A stretch of 64,000 nucleotides of DNA from Bog-473 sp963719485 (GCA_963719485.1 OY970387.1:3038001-3102000), one strand, 5' to 3'; shown: positions 48,795 to 59,045, numbered from the stretch's first letter. Numbers and translations: made by a program. The notes: generated by a model not told the origin, from the letters alone.

Positions 48795-50435
48795 ATGCAG
48801 GCACACAGACGAGGGCCGGCGAAGAGGCCCTCGCGGCCTGCGTTCGCACTGGTTGCGGGGGTGGCTGCACTGGTCGCCGGGTTCGGGGCGCTCGCTCCGG
48901 CGGCAGGCACCGCCTCCGCCCCCACGTCGTCCTCCACGGCTTCAGCCCCGCCGAACCTCCTGACCGCCGGCCAGACCGCCTTCGACGGAACGACCGGAGG
49001 ATGGGTCGGCAGCAACGCGACCCTTTCGTCGGTGCGTCCGCCCGGCGCGGCGTCTTGGGCGCTGAAGGTCACCGCAAGCGCGACGTCGTCGGTGTCGGCC
49101 TGGAGCGCGCTGCAGCACTCGGGCACCCCCACGCCGGTGACGCCGGGCCGCAAGTACGTCGGGGACACGACCGTCGACGTGACCAGCCCGTCGCCGTCGA
49201 TCGGTGACGCCCTGGTCTTCTTCGATGCGGCCGGCACGGTGCTCAACGCCGTCTGGGGCCAGGCCGCCACGCCGACCCCGTCCAGCTGGACGACCCTTCC
49301 CGAGGTCGTCGCGATGGCGCCCTCGCGTGCCGCCTCCATGGCTCTCGGGGTGATCGCGTGGAGGGCGAAGGTGGGGCAGAACTTCCTCGCCACGTCGCCC
49401 GTGCTCACGCTCGTCACCACTCCCGCCACCGCCCCTGCGGTCGTCGGCCCGCTCCACACGTCCGGGAACCGCATCGTGCAGGCGAACGGCCAAGCCATCA
49501 CCCTTCGAGGTCTCGTGATGCCCGGACTCGAACAGCGCGGCACGGCGGCGGGAACCGGCGTGAGCCAGCAGGCCGTGATCGAGGCAAAGGATTGGGGGTC
49601 GAACTTCGTCCGGGTCCCCCTCGGCGAGCAATTCTGGCTCTCGTCGAACTGCGACGACGTCTCGAGCTATCAGGCGACGGTCGACCAGGTCGTCCACTGG
49701 ATCACGTCCCTCGGCATGGTGGCGCTGCTCGACCTCCATACCAACACCGTGGGTGGTTGTACCGCCGGTGCCCAGCACAACATGGCCGACGAAGCGCAGG
49801 CGCCCGCGTTCTGGAGCTCGGTGGCCGCACGATACGGGAACCCCGGCTCCCCCGAATACAACCCCCTCGTTGCGTTCGACCTGTACAACGAGCCGCACAA
49901 CATCTCCGACGCGGTCTGGCTCAACGGGGGCAAGACGCTCGAGATCCCGGGGGGTGTGCTCTACCAGGCGGCCGGTATGCAGCAGCTCTACAACGTCGTC
50001 CGGGCCGCCGGGTCCGCCAACCTCGTGTTCATCAGCGGCAACAACTGGGCCAACACCCCTCCGTCGACGCTGGTCAAGGGCGCCAACATCGTCTACGCGG
50101 TCCACTACTACACCTGCCCGGCGAACACGCTCTCGGGATGCACGAACCCGAACCCGTACGACCCGGCCCCGGACCTGAACCTGTGGGTCTCGCTCGCCGC
50201 GACCCAGCCGGTCGTGGTGACGGAGTTCGGCTGGCCCACACAGCAGAACGGCACCTACAACGCCAACGTGATCAACTACGCGCTGGCGCACGGGTGGGGC
50301 TGGTCGGCCTTCGCCTGGGAGGATCGCCAGTACCCGACGGGGTGGGACCTGAACGCCTCCTGGCTCGCCGACGGCACGGCCGAGCCCTCACCGTCGGGGA
50401 TGCCGGTGCTGCTCTCGCTCGCCGGAGGGACCTGA
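48795..50435 (+). CDS. Secreted glycoside hydrolase family 5 (cellulase-like)
   Basis: 546 residues from ATG 48795, with GGAGGG 6 nt upstream. Signal peptide to about 41, then a beta-sandwich part (about 50-215, CBM-like) and the GH5 barrel (about 225-540). Catalytic acid Glu366 in DLYNEPHN and nucleophile Glu477 in VVTEFGWP; HYYTCP and the SGNNWA strand also fit. It should split beta-glucans or related polymers outside the cell; substrate undecided. Confidence 0.9.
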   Translation: MQAHRRGPAKRPSRPAFALVAGVAALVAGFGALAPAAGTASAPTSSSTASAPPNLLTAGQTAFDGTTGGWVGSNATLSSVRPPGAASWALKVTASATSSVSAWSALQHSGTPTPVTPGRKYVGDTTVDVTSPSPSIGDALVFFDAAGTVLNAVWGQAATPTPSSWTTLPEVVAMAPSRAASMALGVIAWRAKVGQNFLATSPVLTLVTTPATAPAVVGPLHTSGNRIVQANGQAITLRGLVMPGLEQRGTAAGTGVSQQAVIEAKDWGSNFVRVPLGEQFWLSSNCDDVSSYQATVDQVVHWITSLGMVALLDLHTNTVGGCTAGAQHNMADEAQAPAFWSSVAARYGNPGSPEYNPLVAFDLYNEPHNISDAVWLNGGKTLEIPGGVLYQAAGMQQLYNVVRAAGSANLVFISGNNWANTPPSTLVKGANIVYAVHYYTCPANTLSGCTNPNPYDPAPDLNLWVSLAATQPVVVTEFGWPTQQNGTYNANVINYALAHGWGWSAFAWEDRQYPTGWDLNASWLADGTAEPSPSGMPVLLSLAGGT

Positions 50436-50483
50436 CCTCCTCCGCCACCGGTCTCGTCACCGCCCCGCCACGTGGACTAGAAG

Positions 50484-52070
50484 ATGGCGGTGAGCCCCGA
50501 CGACGCCCGACCGACGCACTTCCGCCCCGCCACCTACGCTGCCTCTGACCCGGATCGGCCCGCCGTCATCACAGCGTCGGGCGATGTGGTCACGTTCGCC
50601 CAGCTCGAGGAGCGCTCGAGCCGCCTGGCCCAGGCCCTGTTCGCCCACGGGCTGCGGCCCGGGGACCACGTGGCCGTGGTGCTGCCCAACGACGACCGGA
50701 CTCACGAGGTGGCGTTCGCGCTCCAGCGCTCCGGCCTGTACTACACCATGGTCAACACGCACCTGGCCGCGGAGGAGGCGGCCTACATCGTCGTCGACTG
50801 CGGCGCCCGCACCCTGATCACGTCCGCCGCCCTCGCCCCCCTGGCGGAGGAGCTGGTCGCCCGCACGCCGGACATCGACCTGCGTCTCATGATCGGCGAC
50901 ACGGTCGCACCCGGCCACGCGTCCTACGACGAGTTCGTGGCCGGGTTCCCCGGTGAGCCACTGGCCGACGAGGTCGAGGGATCGCCGATGCTGTACTCCT
51001 CGGGCACGACCGGCCACCCCAAGGGGATCCGCCGCCCGCTGACCAACCTGCCCTTCGGCTCGGACGTCGTGCTCTCGGGGATGCTCGGCGGGATCATGGG
51101 TTTCGCCCCCGGGGACGTGTACCTGAGCCCGGCGCCGCTGTACCACTCCGCCCCGTTGGTGTGGTCGATGACGGTGCAGCGGCTCGGCGGGACCGTGGTG
51201 GTGATGGAGCACTTCGACCCCGAGCGCTGCCTGGCGCTCATGGAGGAGCACAGGGTCACGCACGCCCAGTTCGTCCCGACCATGTTCGTGCGCATGCTCA
51301 AGCTGCCCGACGAGCAACGAACCCGCCACGACCTCTCCGCGCTGCGCTCGGTGGTGCACGCCGCCGCACCCTGCCCGCCCGAGGTCAAGCGCCGCATGAT
51401 CGAGTGGTGGGGGCCCGTCATCCACGAGTACTACTCGGGCACGGAGGGCATGGGCATGACCTGGATCACGGCCGACGAGTCCCTGAACCATCCCGGCTCG
51501 GTGGGCAAGGCGATCTGGGGCGAGGTGCACGTCTGCGGCGACGACGGGGAGGACCTGCCCGTCGGAGAAGACGGCGTCGTGTACTTCGCGGGCCGCCCCG
51601 GCACCGCCACCTTCCAGTACAACCACGACCCCGAGAAGACGCGCCAGACGTTCAACGACAAGGGCTGGTCGACGCTGTGGGACGTCGGCCACCTGGACGG
51701 CGAGGGCTATCTCTACCTGACCGACCGCAAGCTCTTCATGATCGTGTCGGGGGGCGTCAACATCTACCCGCAGGAGATCGAGGACGTCCTGGTGCTGCAC
51801 CCGGCGGTGACCGACGTGGCCGTCTTCGGCATTCCCGAGGCCGAGATGGGCGAGGAGGTCAAGGCCGTCGTCCAGCCTGCACCGGGCGCCGTTCCGGGGC
51901 CGGAGCTCGAGGCCGAGATCATCGCCTTCTGCCGGGCCAACCTGTCGCACTACAAGTGCCCGCGCACGGTCGACTTCACCGACGCGCTGCCGCGGGGCGA
52001 GAACGGCAAGCTCTACAAGAAGGCCCTGCGCGAGGCCTACTGGGCCAGCTCGGCCCCGAGCACGACCTGA
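50484..52070 (+). CDS. AMP-dependent acyl-CoA synthetase (ANL family)
   Basis: 528 residues. P-loop SSGTTGHPKGI near 174, YYSGTEGMG near 318, and the C-terminal Lys in GENGKLYKKAL (catalytic Lys near 513). Activates a carboxylic acid with ATP and CoA. Acid specificity is not visible. The stop is 34 nt inside the convergent MFS gene. Confidence 0.9.
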   Translation: MAVSPDDARPTHFRPATYAASDPDRPAVITASGDVVTFAQLEERSSRLAQALFAHGLRPGDHVAVVLPNDDRTHEVAFALQRSGLYYTMVNTHLAAEEAAYIVVDCGARTLITSAALAPLAEELVARTPDIDLRLMIGDTVAPGHASYDEFVAGFPGEPLADEVEGSPMLYSSGTTGHPKGIRRPLTNLPFGSDVVLSGMLGGIMGFAPGDVYLSPAPLYHSAPLVWSMTVQRLGGTVVVMEHFDPERCLALMEEHRVTHAQFVPTMFVRMLKLPDEQRTRHDLSALRSVVHAAAPCPPEVKRRMIEWWGPVIHEYYSGTEGMGMTWITADESLNHPGSVGKAIWGEVHVCGDDGEDLPVGEDGVVYFAGRPGTATFQYNHDPEKTRQTFNDKGWSTLWDVGHLDGEGYLYLTDRKLFMIVSGGVNIYPQEIEDVLVLHPAVTDVAVFGIPEAEMGEEVKAVVQPAPGAVPGPELEAEIIAFCRANLSHYKCPRTVDFTDALPRGENGKLYKKALREAYWASSAPSTT

Positions 52071-53398
52071 ACCTCGGGGGGTGGCCGCACGTCCGCGTAC
52101 CAGGCCAGGCCGAGCGCGACCACGGCGCCGAAGAGCAGCACGCTCGTGATGCCGACTGCCTCCACCACCGGCCCGATGAGCAGGTTCCCGATGCCCACGG
52201 TGCCGCCGAAGCCCATCATCCACAGCGCCATGACCCGGCCCCGGACGTTCTCGTGGACCCGGGCCTGCAGCGTCGTGTTGAGGGCCGTGATGAACGCGAA
52301 GTAGAAGGCGCCGGTGATGGCCACGCACACGTCCGCCGGCACCGGGCTCCGTTGCAGCGCGAAGGCGCAGAGCGCCACCGAATAGCCGACGAGGCAGACG
52401 CGCACGAGGAGGGGCTTCGACGTCTGCGCGAAGACCGTCCCGATGGAGATGGCCCCGAGCAGGGCGCCCATGCCGAAGGAGGCGTAGAGGATGCCGTAGT
52501 CGGCCGACTTGGACAGGTTGATCCCGAGGTTGTGGGCGGCCACGACCGGCATCTGCCCGATGAAGGCCAGCGCCAGCAGCGAGAACACGAACACGGTGAC
52601 CAGGCACCGGCCCACCACCCGGTCGTGGCGGGCCACCGTGATGCCGGCCGTTAGCTGGCGCCAGCGGCTGGCGTGCGTCGGTACCTGGCGCACGACGGGG
52701 AGCGTGACCATCATCAGGGCCGCCACGACGAACAGGTAGGTGGCGGCGTTGCCGGCGAAGATCCAGGCCGGACCGACCAGGGAATAGAGCAGTCCGCCGA
52801 TCACGGGACCGATGACGCGGGAGGCGTTCATCTGGGCCGAGTTCAGCGAGATGGCGCCCGGCAGGTCCCGCTTGCCCACCAGCCCGGGCAGCACGGCCGA
52901 GTAGGCGGGCCCGAACATCGCGCTCCCGGCGCCCACCCCGAGCACCATGATCACGAGGAGGACCTTCGACGGGTGGGGTGAGGCGGCGACGAGGGCCACC
53001 CCGAGCGAGAACACCAGCTGCTCGATCGCCAGAATGATCAGGAAGCGCTTGCGGTCGACTTTGTCGGCGAGCAGGCCGCCCACCATGGGCAGGACCAGCG
53101 TGGGGCCCAGCTGGGCGAAGATGATGACGCCGACGAAGGTGGCCGAGTGCGTGAGGTCGTAGGCGTAGGCACCCAGGACGACGTTCTGCATCCAGGTGCC
53201 GATGTTCGAGGCGAAGGCCCCGAGGAAGACGATGCGGAAGGTCCGGTGCGACAGCGCCGCCCGAGCCGTGCCGGACCGGGCCGGGAAGGGGGAGTCCCCG
53301 TCGACGACGGCGTCCTCGATCTCCTCTATGGAGATGGCACCGTCTCTCGGGGTGGCACCGTCCTCGTGCTCCGTCGGGCTGTCGGACGCGGGCGGCAC
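52037..53398 (-). CDS. MFS transporter (EntS/MFS_3-type)
   Basis: 453 residues, N-terminal acidic tail of about 50, then 12 helices. Motif A in GGLLADKVDRKRFLI. Such proteins export siderophores, macrolides or metabolites. GTG start; TACGAT (53410-53405, reverse) ends 6 nt upstream, without Shine-Dalgarno, so leaderless is likely. The 3' end overlaps the convergent ligase gene. Confidence 0.88.
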   Translation of the reverse strand: MPPASDSPTEHEDGATPRDGAISIEEIEDAVVDGDSPFPARSGTARAALSHRTFRIVFLGAFASNIGTWMQNVVLGAYAYDLTHSATFVGVIIFAQLGPTLVLPMVGGLLADKVDRKRFLIILAIEQLVFSLGVALVAASPHPSKVLLVIMVLGVGAGSAMFGPAYSAVLPGLVGKRDLPGAISLNSAQMNASRVIGPVIGGLLYSLVGPAWIFAGNAATYLFVVAALMMVTLPVVRQVPTHASRWRQLTAGITVARHDRVVGRCLVTVFVFSLLALAFIGQMPVVAAHNLGINLSKSADYGILYASFGMGALLGAISIGTVFAQTSKPLLVRVCLVGYSVALCAFALQRSPVPADVCVAITGAFYFAFITALNTTLQARVHENVRGRVMALWMMGFGGTVGIGNLLIGPVVEAVGITSVLLFGAVVALGLAWYADVRPPPEVQVVLGAELAQ

Positions 53399-53438
53399 CC
53401 GGACATCGTACGGGAGGCCCCCTCGGGCCCGTCGGGGC

Positions 53439-55634
53439 TCAGGGTCCGGCGGGGGAGCAGAGGCTGCCGCAGGGGACGTCGAAGGCCGAGGCGGGGGCGA
53501 GGGGCACCGTCAGTCCGGAGGCGGCGCCGGCCTTGCGTTGTACCTGGTAGACGCCGCCGGCCATGTTCGGGAGCTGGGCGGTCGTGGGGAAGAGGTGCGG
53601 CGTCTCCGACGTCGTGATGGTCACCCGCAGCCGCCAGCCCGCCGGCAGCTCGGCCATGGTCGGGAAGATGGCGATGTCCTGCCGGGTGACCTGGCCGCGG
53701 ACGAGCGGCTGCGCCGACGCCTGGGTGAGGGGGTGCACGGGCAGCAGCAGGGCGCCCCCGGGGGCGGTCCAGCTGCGGCCGGCGTCGACGGCCCGCTGCG
53801 AGCCGGCCAGCGCCCCCGACGACAGGGGCACGCTGTCGCCGGTGGGGGAGACGGCCTCGACCGTCGCCGCCAGCTCGCTGTCGGTGGTGGTCGAGGTCGT
53901 GTACAGCGTGGCGTCGATGGGGCCCGCCACGACCTCGGGCGACACGACGGGCGGCGTCGTGTACGTCAGCGCCCCCGGTCCCGTGCCGAGCGTCACGTCG
54001 TTGAGGTCGCAGGGGTCGTTGGTGTCGAGGGACTGGAACCCGAGCGCGAGCGCGCCGGCGCCCCACTGGTCTGTCTGGATGTCGCACGGGCTGGACACGC
54101 CGGTGTAGGTGATGGCGTCGGCGCCGCCGTCACCGTCGGTCCCCGACGTCGGCGGCAGCGTGGTCAGGTCGCCGTCGTTGTCCGACAGGGGAGCGGTGCC
54201 GCTGCGTCCGGCGGCGAAGTAGTACGAGGTCGGGGTCGCGGGAGGCAGCGGCCAGCTCGACGCGTCCACCCACGTCCCACCCGAGTTCTGGATGTCGAGA
54301 TGCAGCGGCGTCGTCGTCGTGGCCATCGGCGTGTGCTCGCCCAGCAGCCAGGTGTCGAACCACTCGAGCTCCAACGCGGACATGTTCACGCCGGTCCCCG
54401 TGGTCACGTGCTGCCAGGGGCCCATCAGCAGCTGGTAGCGCGGCGTCACGGCCTGGTCCGCCGTCATGGCCGCGTACTGCGAACGGCCGTCGAAGAGGTT
54501 CTGCAGGCCGACGTAGTTCAGCGGCTCCCCCTGCTCGAAGAGGTCGTTCCACCCGCCGACCAGGAAGGCCGGGATCTTGTCCTTCACGACCGGGGCCAGG
54601 TCCTGCGCCGGGCTGCGCGCCGCCCAGTAGCTGTCGTCGAAGGCGCCGGCCCCCTGCCCGGTCTCGACGGCGAGGAGGAGCTTGAGGAACGAGACCAGCA
54701 CCGGGCTGTGCGCCGCGGTGGTCGGGGCCAGGTTGGTCAGCCCGCTGGCCAGGACCGACGGGTTGCCGCTCTCGGCGGCCTCCACCAGCGGCTGCAGCGC
54801 GGGGTTGGTGAGGTTGAGGCCGGAGAGCAGCGCGATGTAGGTGGCGGAGAACTCGGCGTCGGGGATGCCGCCATGCGTCACCGTGTCGGCGTACAGGTCG
54901 TTGCCCGAGATGATCGGGAACATCGCCTTGATCGGCGAGCCCGGGCCGGCCGCCGCCACGGTCTGGAACTGGTTGACGCCCATGTACGACTCGCCGAAGA
55001 GGCCGACCTCGCCGTTGGACTCGGGCAGGTGGGCCGCCCAGTGGGCCAGGGTCACGCCGTCGCTCGACTGTGTCGGGTCGAACAGGTCGAAGCTGCCGCC
55101 CGAGTCACCCGTCCCGCGCACGTCGGCGATGACCACGATGTAGCCGCGGTCGACGAGGTAGTCGACGTTCGTGTTGGCGATCGCCGACGCGTTCACGATG
55201 AACGCCTTGCCGTACGGCGTCTGCTGGAGCAGCACGGGGAAGTGCCCGTTGGCCGCCGTGGTGCTGCCGGTCGCCGTCGTCGGGAAGTAGACGTCGGCGC
55301 GCAGGATGGTGCCGTCGGACATGGTGACCGGCAGGTCCCGGAGGGTTCCGGTGCCGTACACGGCCGGCTGCGGTGACCAGCTGGCTTTGTCCGCTTCGGT
55401 CGCCCCTTGCACGGTGTCCGCCGCGGCCGAGGCCGCCCCGAGGTCCTGCGCCGACTTCGCCGAGGGGGCCTGACCGCTTCCGCCCGCCAAGAGGGGCACC
55501 ACCAGGAAGGCCGAGAGGGTGATGACCAGCGCCAACGTGCCCATGACCAGGCGCCAGGGGATGGTGTCCTTCCAGCGGGCGACCGGATGGTCGACCCATT
55601 CCTTGAGGTGACTGTGCTTGTGCTGAGGTGCCAT
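53439..55634 (-). CDS. CocE/NonD (S15) family hydrolase, membrane-anchored or secreted
   Basis: 731 residues from ATG 55634 with AAGG 7 nt upstream. A hydrophobic helix at about 29-51 (VMGTLALVITLSAFLVVPLLAG) after a basic start is a signal anchor. Hydrolase domain: nucleophile in GLFGESYMG, His in GPWQHVT, acid between. The C-terminal beta-rich domain (PepX_C) follows. Acts on esters or peptides (X-Pro-dipeptidyl-type); substrate unclear. Confidence 0.88.
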   Translation of the reverse strand: MAPQHKHSHLKEWVDHPVARWKDTIPWRLVMGTLALVITLSAFLVVPLLAGGSGQAPSAKSAQDLGAASAAADTVQGATEADKASWSPQPAVYGTGTLRDLPVTMSDGTILRADVYFPTTATGSTTAANGHFPVLLQQTPYGKAFIVNASAIANTNVDYLVDRGYIVVIADVRGTGDSGGSFDLFDPTQSSDGVTLAHWAAHLPESNGEVGLFGESYMGVNQFQTVAAAGPGSPIKAMFPIISGNDLYADTVTHGGIPDAEFSATYIALLSGLNLTNPALQPLVEAAESGNPSVLASGLTNLAPTTAAHSPVLVSFLKLLLAVETGQGAGAFDDSYWAARSPAQDLAPVVKDKIPAFLVGGWNDLFEQGEPLNYVGLQNLFDGRSQYAAMTADQAVTPRYQLLMGPWQHVTTGTGVNMSALELEWFDTWLLGEHTPMATTTTPLHLDIQNSGGTWVDASSWPLPPATPTSYYFAAGRSGTAPLSDNDGDLTTLPPTSGTDGDGGADAITYTGVSSPCDIQTDQWGAGALALGFQSLDTNDPCDLNDVTLGTGPGALTYTTPPVVSPEVVAGPIDATLYTTSTTTDSELAATVEAVSPTGDSVPLSSGALAGSQRAVDAGRSWTAPGGALLLPVHPLTQASAQPLVRGQVTRQDIAIFPTMAELPAGWRLRVTITTSETPHLFPTTAQLPNMAGGVYQVQRKAGAASGLTVPLAPASAFDVPCGSLCSPAGP

Positions 55635-55782
55635 CCCCCGACCTTCGTGCCCCGCTCGCCCCCCCTGGGGAGCGGGTCGTCTCCGAGGGAGAACGGCCTC
55701 AGGGCCTGCGACCTGCGGTCGGCGACAGACGGGGCAGGTCAGACCCACCGCGAACGAGCCGGAGCCCTGGGGCCGACGGGAA

Positions 55783-56907
55783 TCAGAGCACGAGGCGGCG
55801 TTCCCGCCAGGAGGCCTGCGCCAGTGCGGCAGCCCCCACGGTGTCACCGAGCGCCAGCTGGCCCAGGCGGACCAGAGGGTGGCGACCGCCCCGGTCGGCC
55901 GCCTCCGGGAAGGCCAACCAGGCCCACGGCACGAGGCCCAGGAGCCACCGGCGACGACGGGTGGCCACTGCCAGGCAGAGCGAGGCCAGCGCCAGGTCGT
56001 ACGCCGCGGTCCGCGGCGCCAGGAAGATCCGGTGCCACAGGGCTTGGCGGGCGACGTCGCTGCGGCGGACCAGGCCGGGAAACGCGCCGCGCCCGCGCTG
56101 GTCCCGCAGCCATTCCGGGTACGAGGCCGGAAAGTGGCGGTGGTGGACGAGTGCGCCGGGCTCGAAGCGGAGCTGCGCGCCGCGCTCCATGACACGCCAT
56201 CCGAGGACGGCGTCCTCACCGACCAGCTTGCCGTCGGGCCCGTGCGGCACCTCGTCCCGCCCCGGGAACCCCCCGGCGAGCTCCACGTCGCGCCGGCGGT
56301 ACGCGACGTTGCACGTCTCGAAGAGCCACGTGGGACGGAGGACCCAGACCGTCCGCGCCCAGGTTCCGATGCGGTCGTCTTCGGGCCAGCCTTCCGTCCT
56401 GCCCTGCACCACGACATGGGGCGCGTTCCCCCCGCCGTCGAGGGGCTCCGTGAGTGAGCTGAGCCACGATCGATCCGGGATGCAGTCGTCGTCGGTGAAG
56501 GCGACCGTCTCGCCCCGCGCCGCCCGGATCCCGAGATTGCGTGCCGGGCCCTGGCCGACGCTGTGGCCGAGGCGCAAGCCCTGCAGGCGGAGCGTCGTCG
56601 TGCCGGCCAACCCCTCCAGCGCGGACCAGGTTCCGTCCGTGGACCCGTCGTCCACGACGATGACCTCGAAGCGGTGCGTCTCCATCGTCTGCTCGGCCAA
56701 GGCCCCCAGGAGGTCGGGGAGGAAGGCGGCGCGGTCGCGCGTGGCCACGATCACCGAGACCGACGGATCGGACGGGTGGGTCCCGTGGGCACCTGCCCTC
56801 ACGGAGTCGACGACCTCGGAGTCGACGACCTCCGTGTCGCCTTCCGGTGTCGACGCCTTGGTGCCGCCCTGGTCAGAGGTGGGGCACATGGCCCGGGAAG
56901 GTACCAC
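55783..56907 (-). CDS. Family 2 glycosyltransferase
   Basis: 374 residues. GT-A domain: VSVIVATRDR, VVDDGSTDGT, AFTDDDCIP (DxD type), and GEDAVLGWRV. No membrane helix in the catalytic part; two hydrophobic stretches near the C-terminus. GTG at 56907 (ATG at 56889 possible). Start of the surface-glycan region. Confidence 0.88.
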   Translation of the reverse strand: MVPSRAMCPTSDQGGTKASTPEGDTEVVDSEVVDSVRAGAHGTHPSDPSVSVIVATRDRAAFLPDLLGALAEQTMETHRFEVIVVDDGSTDGTWSALEGLAGTTTLRLQGLRLGHSVGQGPARNLGIRAARGETVAFTDDDCIPDRSWLSSLTEPLDGGGNAPHVVVQGRTEGWPEDDRIGTWARTVWVLRPTWLFETCNVAYRRRDVELAGGFPGRDEVPHGPDGKLVGEDAVLGWRVMERGAQLRFEPGALVHHRHFPASYPEWLRDQRGRGAFPGLVRRSDVARQALWHRIFLAPRTAAYDLALASLCLAVATRRRRWLLGLVPWAWLAFPEAADRGGRHPLVRLGQLALGDTVGAAALAQASWRERRLVL

Positions 56908-56970
56908 GCTCCATCTTCTCCATATCGGGGCCGACCGCCAGTTCCGGGCGGGGTGGAGCGTTACCGTTCC

Positions 56971-58275
56971 ATGTCCACGACGAGGCCCGGCGGCAGTCGT
57001 GGACCCGATTCCACCGGACCGTCAGGCGGCGACACCTCCTCCCTCGCGACGGCCCGCCTCCTCTGGGAAGCGTGCCGGCGAGACCCCGTCCCGGCGGCCA
57101 TCCGCGGTGCGCTGGCCACCGGCGCCGACCTGCCCCGGGCTGCCGCGGCGGCGCACGAGCACCGGATCGCGGCCCTTCTGTGGCGGGCGCTCGGCCGGGC
57201 CGGGGTGGCCGATGCCCAGGCCGAAGCGCAGCAGGCGCTGGCCGGCTACGCCGAGGTCCTGCGGGCCGAAGCCCTGCTCCTCCATCCCCACGCCGTGTCG
57301 GTCGCCGTCCGACCCCTCACGGACGCGGGGCTCGAGCCGGTGGTGATGAAGGGTCCCGCCGTCGCGGTCCGGTACCCGGACCCGGGACTGCGGCCCATGG
57401 AGGACATCGACCTCCTCCTCCCGCGCCGCCAGCATCAGTCCGCCGTGGCGGCCCTGACGGCCGCCGGGTGGGACGTCGTCCGCGCCGCCGGACGGGACCG
57501 TTACGACACCGTGCTGCAGCACCCCGAGGTGCCCTGGCTCGCCCTGGAGCTGAACTACGGCTTCGAAGCCCGCTTCGAGCGGGTCACCGCGCTCGACCCC
57601 GACCGGATGTGGGCGCGGCGGATCCCGATCGACTGCCTGGGCACGCCGGCGTTCGGGCTGGCGCCGGCCGACGAAGTGGTCTTCCTGGCCGTCCACGCCG
57701 GCAAGCCCTTCCACGGGTTCGAACGGCTGCTGTGGATCGCGGACCTGGCCATGGTCGTCGGCGACGCCGAGGCGGAGGGACGGGCGCTCGATTGGGACCG
57801 CGTGCGCCGCGTGGCCGACGGCGGGAAGTGCCGGACGCGCGTCGGCGCCGCGCTTTCCCTGGCCCGCCACGCCGGCGTCGAGGCCCCGCCGGAGCTCTCC
57901 GGGTTGCCGGCCGCCGGATGGCGGGCCGAGGCTCTGGCCGCACTGGTGGACCCGGAGTGGCCGCTGCGGCTGGAGGAGATCTCCACGTTCCACCTGCGCT
58001 ACGCGCTGACGGACTCACGCCGCCGCCGGGCCACCCTCGTCGCCGGAATCGGCCACGGGCTGTCGAACGCCGAGCGGGTGCAGTGGTGGTCCACCCTCCC
58101 GTGGCTCGCGGCCCGCCGCTGGGTGGGACTCCGCTCGAGGCAGCGTCAGGAGCGCGACCCCGAAGCGCTCGAGCCGCACGCAGGTGGCACCAGGGTCGTA
58201 TCGGAATGTCCACGGTCCCGACGGGGGACTGCAGGAGCGTCTCCGCGCAGGGCGCGGGAAAGGATGATCGCGTGA
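56971..58275 (+). CDS. Nucleotidyltransferase family protein (NTP_transf_5)
   Basis: 434 residues from ATG 56971. The active-site phrase VMKGPAVAVRYPDPGLRPMEDIDLLL is the family signature, with an Asp pair for metal (ED-D). These proteins accompany polysaccharide clusters; the substrate is unknown. The GTGA overlap with the methyltransferase gene indicates coupling. Confidence 0.8.
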   Translation: MSTTRPGGSRGPDSTGPSGGDTSSLATARLLWEACRRDPVPAAIRGALATGADLPRAAAAAHEHRIAALLWRALGRAGVADAQAEAQQALAGYAEVLRAEALLLHPHAVSVAVRPLTDAGLEPVVMKGPAVAVRYPDPGLRPMEDIDLLLPRRQHQSAVAALTAAGWDVVRAAGRDRYDTVLQHPEVPWLALELNYGFEARFERVTALDPDRMWARRIPIDCLGTPAFGLAPADEVVFLAVHAGKPFHGFERLLWIADLAMVVGDAEAEGRALDWDRVRRVADGGKCRTRVGAALSLARHAGVEAPPELSGLPAAGWRAEALAALVDPEWPLRLEEISTFHLRYALTDSRRRRATLVAGIGHGLSNAERVQWWSTLPWLAARRWVGLRSRQRQERDPEALEPHAGGTRVVSECPRSRRGTAGASPRRARERMIA

Positions 58276-58991
58276 GCACAGTCGAACTTCGTGAAGAGGT
58301 CGGACGGTACCCCTGGTACCACACGCTCGACCTCGGGGACGGCGTCGTGACCAAGGGCATGTTCGACCACCGCGCCCTCGAGGGTCACTTCATGCTGCCC
58401 GACGACCTGTCGGGCAAGCGCTGTCTCGACGTGGGGACGATGGACGGCTACTGGGCCTTCGCCCTGGAGCGCCGCGGGGCGGCGGAGGTGGTTGCCCTCG
58501 ACATCGAGGATCCGGACGCCCTCGACTGGCCGGCCAGCATTCGCGACCGGACGGTGAAGACCATCGACGAGACGAAGGGGACCCGTTTCGAGCTCGCCCG
58601 CGCCGCGTTGGGGTCACAGGTGCAGCGGGTGCTCCGCTCCGCCTACGACCTGGACACCGACCTCGGGATGTTCGACTTCGTCTTCTGCGGGGACCTGCTC
58701 GTCCACGTGAAGGACCCCATGACCGTCATCGAGCGCATCCGGCGCGTCTGCCGCGGCACCGCGGTGATCTGCACTCCCGTCAAGGAGCATTTCCCGTACC
58801 GCCGCCGCCCCCTGGCCCAGCTCGACGGCATCGACGAGTTCCAGTGGTGGGTGCCGAACCTGGCCGGGCTCGAGCGCATGGTGCGTGGGGCGGGCTTCGA
58901 CCGCACCGAAGCGGGGAAGCGCTTCGAGGTGCGGGCCACCGGCGGTGGGTCGTGGCGCGGGCTCCGCGGCGTCGTCCGTGGCTCCGTCTGA
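58272..58991 (+). CDS. Class I SAM-dependent methyltransferase (CmoB-like)
   Basis: 239 residues from GTG. WYHTLDLGDGVVTKGMFDHR, then the SAM-binding GKRCLDVGTMDGYWAFALERRGAAEVVALD. Family members are annotated as CmoB-like, and many sit in glycan clusters, where they may methylate sugars. Position next to the nucleotidyltransferase and GT4 supports that; target unknown. Confidence 0.85.
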   Translation: MSTVELREEVGRYPWYHTLDLGDGVVTKGMFDHRALEGHFMLPDDLSGKRCLDVGTMDGYWAFALERRGAAEVVALDIEDPDALDWPASIRDRTVKTIDETKGTRFELARAALGSQVQRVLRSAYDLDTDLGMFDFVFCGDLLVHVKDPMTVIERIRRVCRGTAVICTPVKEHFPYRRRPLAQLDGIDEFQWWVPNLAGLERMVRGAGFDRTEAGKRFEVRATGGGSWRGLRGVVRGSV

Positions 58992-59045
58992 GACGCCCGG
59001 CCGCACGCCGAGCGGCCGCACCAGAGCGAGAACCGGGGTGCCCGC

